A DNA stretch of 64,000 nucleotides from Marchantia polymorpha subsp. ruderalis (Eukaryota > Streptophyta > Marchantiopsida > Marchantiales > Marchantiaceae). The DNA is taken from assembly GCA_037833965.1 (NCBI GenBank), contig AP031351.1, positions 4,414,501 through 4,478,500 of the forward strand. Reading direction: 5' to 3'. Made by a program: the position numbers and the translations under genes. The notes below the pieces were generated by a model. The model worked only from the letters and a program-made list of their open reading frames with translations, was not told the DNA's origin and did no database searches. Shown here one piece after another: positions 62,136-64,000 of the stretch (positions are counted from its first letter, which is position 1; each line of letters opens with the position of its first letter).

Positions 62136-64000
62136 GCCCCGAATTCTTTTTTTGCATTTAATACTATCGTGCCTGGTCTAGCCCCTAGGTTCTGTTCCGT
62201 TTCACTTTGCCATCTGTGAACAATGTGTTGACTCTCTTGTTTACTCGTTGGTGGCTATCGAGAGAGAGAGAGGATAATAGATGAAGGGAGTACATCAAGA
62301 TATTGTTCCCAAACAAGGAGAGTGAATGAAGAACTTTTTTATTACACATTCAACTTGGAACTTTTATATTCATTTATAAAATACTGAGAAAATGAATATA
62401 TATTTTTCTTCCGATATGTACATTATTTTACCATGAATCTACTAGAAACCACGTTATAACATCATTCAAATATACATATAGAAGTATTCTTGAGACTTAT
62501 AGTTGAAACGCTATGCCCGAAGTGGTAGTTTTACATGTGATAAGAGGCTAATAATGACATGCTCAAGCCAATTATTGAACCATCTACAACTTCGTCTAGA
62601 GCTGTGTGCCTTTGTTTCTAAGTACTCCAAGTCGTAAAGATACTCAAATTTTATGTAATTTCTTTCAAACTATACCAATGAACTATGTGCACATGACAAT
62701 ATTATCACTTCAATAAATCCCCGTAATATATCACAACCTTGATTGATAGTCTTGGATATGTACATCACGTAGCGATTAGCTTCATTAGTTTCTGTTTCAA
62801 AACGTTCATGCTCATTTTTATTACATTCGTTTCATGCATTCACATAAGTTGATATTTGATAATACTTTCATCTGACAACACATAGTTTCATTTACAAGTC
62901 AAAGTGTATTCTTTCTTCTCGTATTTTGAAGACGATTTCTTACTTATACTAGAGAAAGGTATGTTGTATATAGGGAGATAACTACTTCATTTTGAAGAAC
63001 ATTTGAAGTTGATTGAACTACATATTTAATCTTTTTCTACTAACCACATAGAAGACTCAATTTCAACCTCATTAAACTCCTGATTTGGCTAACATATAGA
63101 ATATCAAGTCTTGCAAAGGAATATAAAGGATTTTCATTTTTATTTAATTTTTTTCCTGCCGCTAGTTAACATCAATCCATTGAATATTTTGATAGATCTC
63201 TAAATTTATCATGCAGATAAGCAATTCAGTTGATAATTCAAATCTATCTTATTTTCTAACACAAATTTCATGTGTATGCATCAATCAATAGAAACTATGA
63301 ATTAGATTCATTCACACATCGTGCTAAATATATTATCATTTTGATATGTCATTTCATTTATGTTTGTGATATTCAAATCTTGCACAATATAATCCTATAA
63401 TATATTATCAGTATATATTATCATATATTTATTATCATTTTTGAATATGAAATTTTCAAATATGAATTAAAAGAAATTTCAAAAGATCTATATTATTTTT
63501 TATTCATAATCTCATAAAAAAATTTTATGAAATATAGTATTTCATATTGAAATCCCTATTTTTTTGGTAAGATCATCAGAATTCATCATCTTTTGAATCC
63601 ATTCTTTTATTTAAAAATTTATTAATAAATAATGCTAAAATTAATTACAATTTTAATTATATTTAGAAGCTTGAATAAATTTTTGAATATTCAAAAAAAT
63701 ATTTATTTTTCAAATTTTCTATTTTATTATATATTTTAGATTTCACATTTTTATTTTTTAATTAAAAATCCAAGATTTTAAAAACTTTGCCAAAATTTAT
63801 CCCGCATTTTTATACATGACATCAAAGCAACTTAACCATTGATTTATATTTTATGAATATGTATACAATAAAATCAAAAACATAAAAATGTATGTTTATT
63901 TTCATGAAATAAATGTAAATTTATTTTCATGATAGATATGATTTCTAAAATTCCAATTCCTTCACTCGTTTTATAAATTTCAATCTTACATTATTTTTTC
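62136..64000. other. AT-rich intergenic DNA, no gene seen
   Basis: Strongly AT-rich to the window edge, increasingly so after 63.3 kb. It contains a short gagagagag run near 62261-62273, and no ORF, RNA gene or repeat array that I can support. Confidence 0.6.

Noticed and set aside
1..64000. CRISPR array, prokaryotic operon, prophage or other bacterial system
   Set aside because: All supported genes are spliced plant genes. The arrays seen are minisatellites with diverged 64-112 bp units, not repeat-spacer arrays.

Overview
Organism: this is nuclear DNA of a land plant, most likely a bryophyte and probably a moss. The gene set is plant-type (EDS5/DTX46-like plastid MATE transporter, peroxisomal adenine nucleotide carrier, UIEF-type mRNA export factor). 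Genes carry many short GT-AG introns. GC-richer gene bodies sit in very AT-rich, transposon-littered intergenic DNA. The moss assignment is inference. The land-plant assignment is secure. I rebuilt every exon by hand from splice sites, reading phase and family knowledge. All six gene models close in frame with lengths close to or above those of their plant relatives.

Layout: 1-8.4 kb is transposon territory with a frameshifted MULE-type transposase remnant (about 1.05-1.60 kb, minus) and a decayed two-gene PIF/Harbinger element (Myb/SANT-like part 3.85-4.25 kb plus; transposase 4.93-6.05 kb minus). 8.4-14.4 kb is WDR26 (plus, 4 coding exons, 593 aa) with a long purine-rich leader/promoter. 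18.4-25.9 kb is SMC2 (minus, 20 exons, 1174 aa). 26.4-27.6 kb is AT-rich spacer. 28.2-31.5 kb is a UIEF-like mRNA export factor (plus, 255 aa). 33.6-35.7 kb is AT-rich spacer. 37.3-39.0 kb is 3-ketodihydrosphingosine reductase TSC10 (minus, 342 aa). 43.7-45.7 kb is a peroxisomal adenine nucleotide carrier (minus, 343 aa). 47.2-55.6 kb is a second repeat-rich region with two minisatellites, an unexplained GC island, a dead hAT-like transposase and a cluster of short hairpin repeats. 56.8-61.5 kb is a plastid-type MATE transporter (minus, 14 exons, 682 aa). 62.1-64 kb is AT-rich DNA with no gene seen.

How the genes relate: they are independent single-copy housekeeping-type genes (ubiquitin-ligase scaffold, condensin ATPase, mRNA export, sphingolipid synthesis, peroxisomal ATP import, plastid transport), each with its own promoter. 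There is no operon or gene cluster. I see no convincing new multi-gene system. The best leads are regulatory or structural: a 34-nt candidate poison exon in the mRNA export gene, uORFs directly before the WDR26 start, an E2F site upstream of SMC2, G-quadruplex tracts upstream of three genes, a miRNA-precursor-like hairpin family at 55.2-55.6 kb, and the decay pattern of the Harbinger element.
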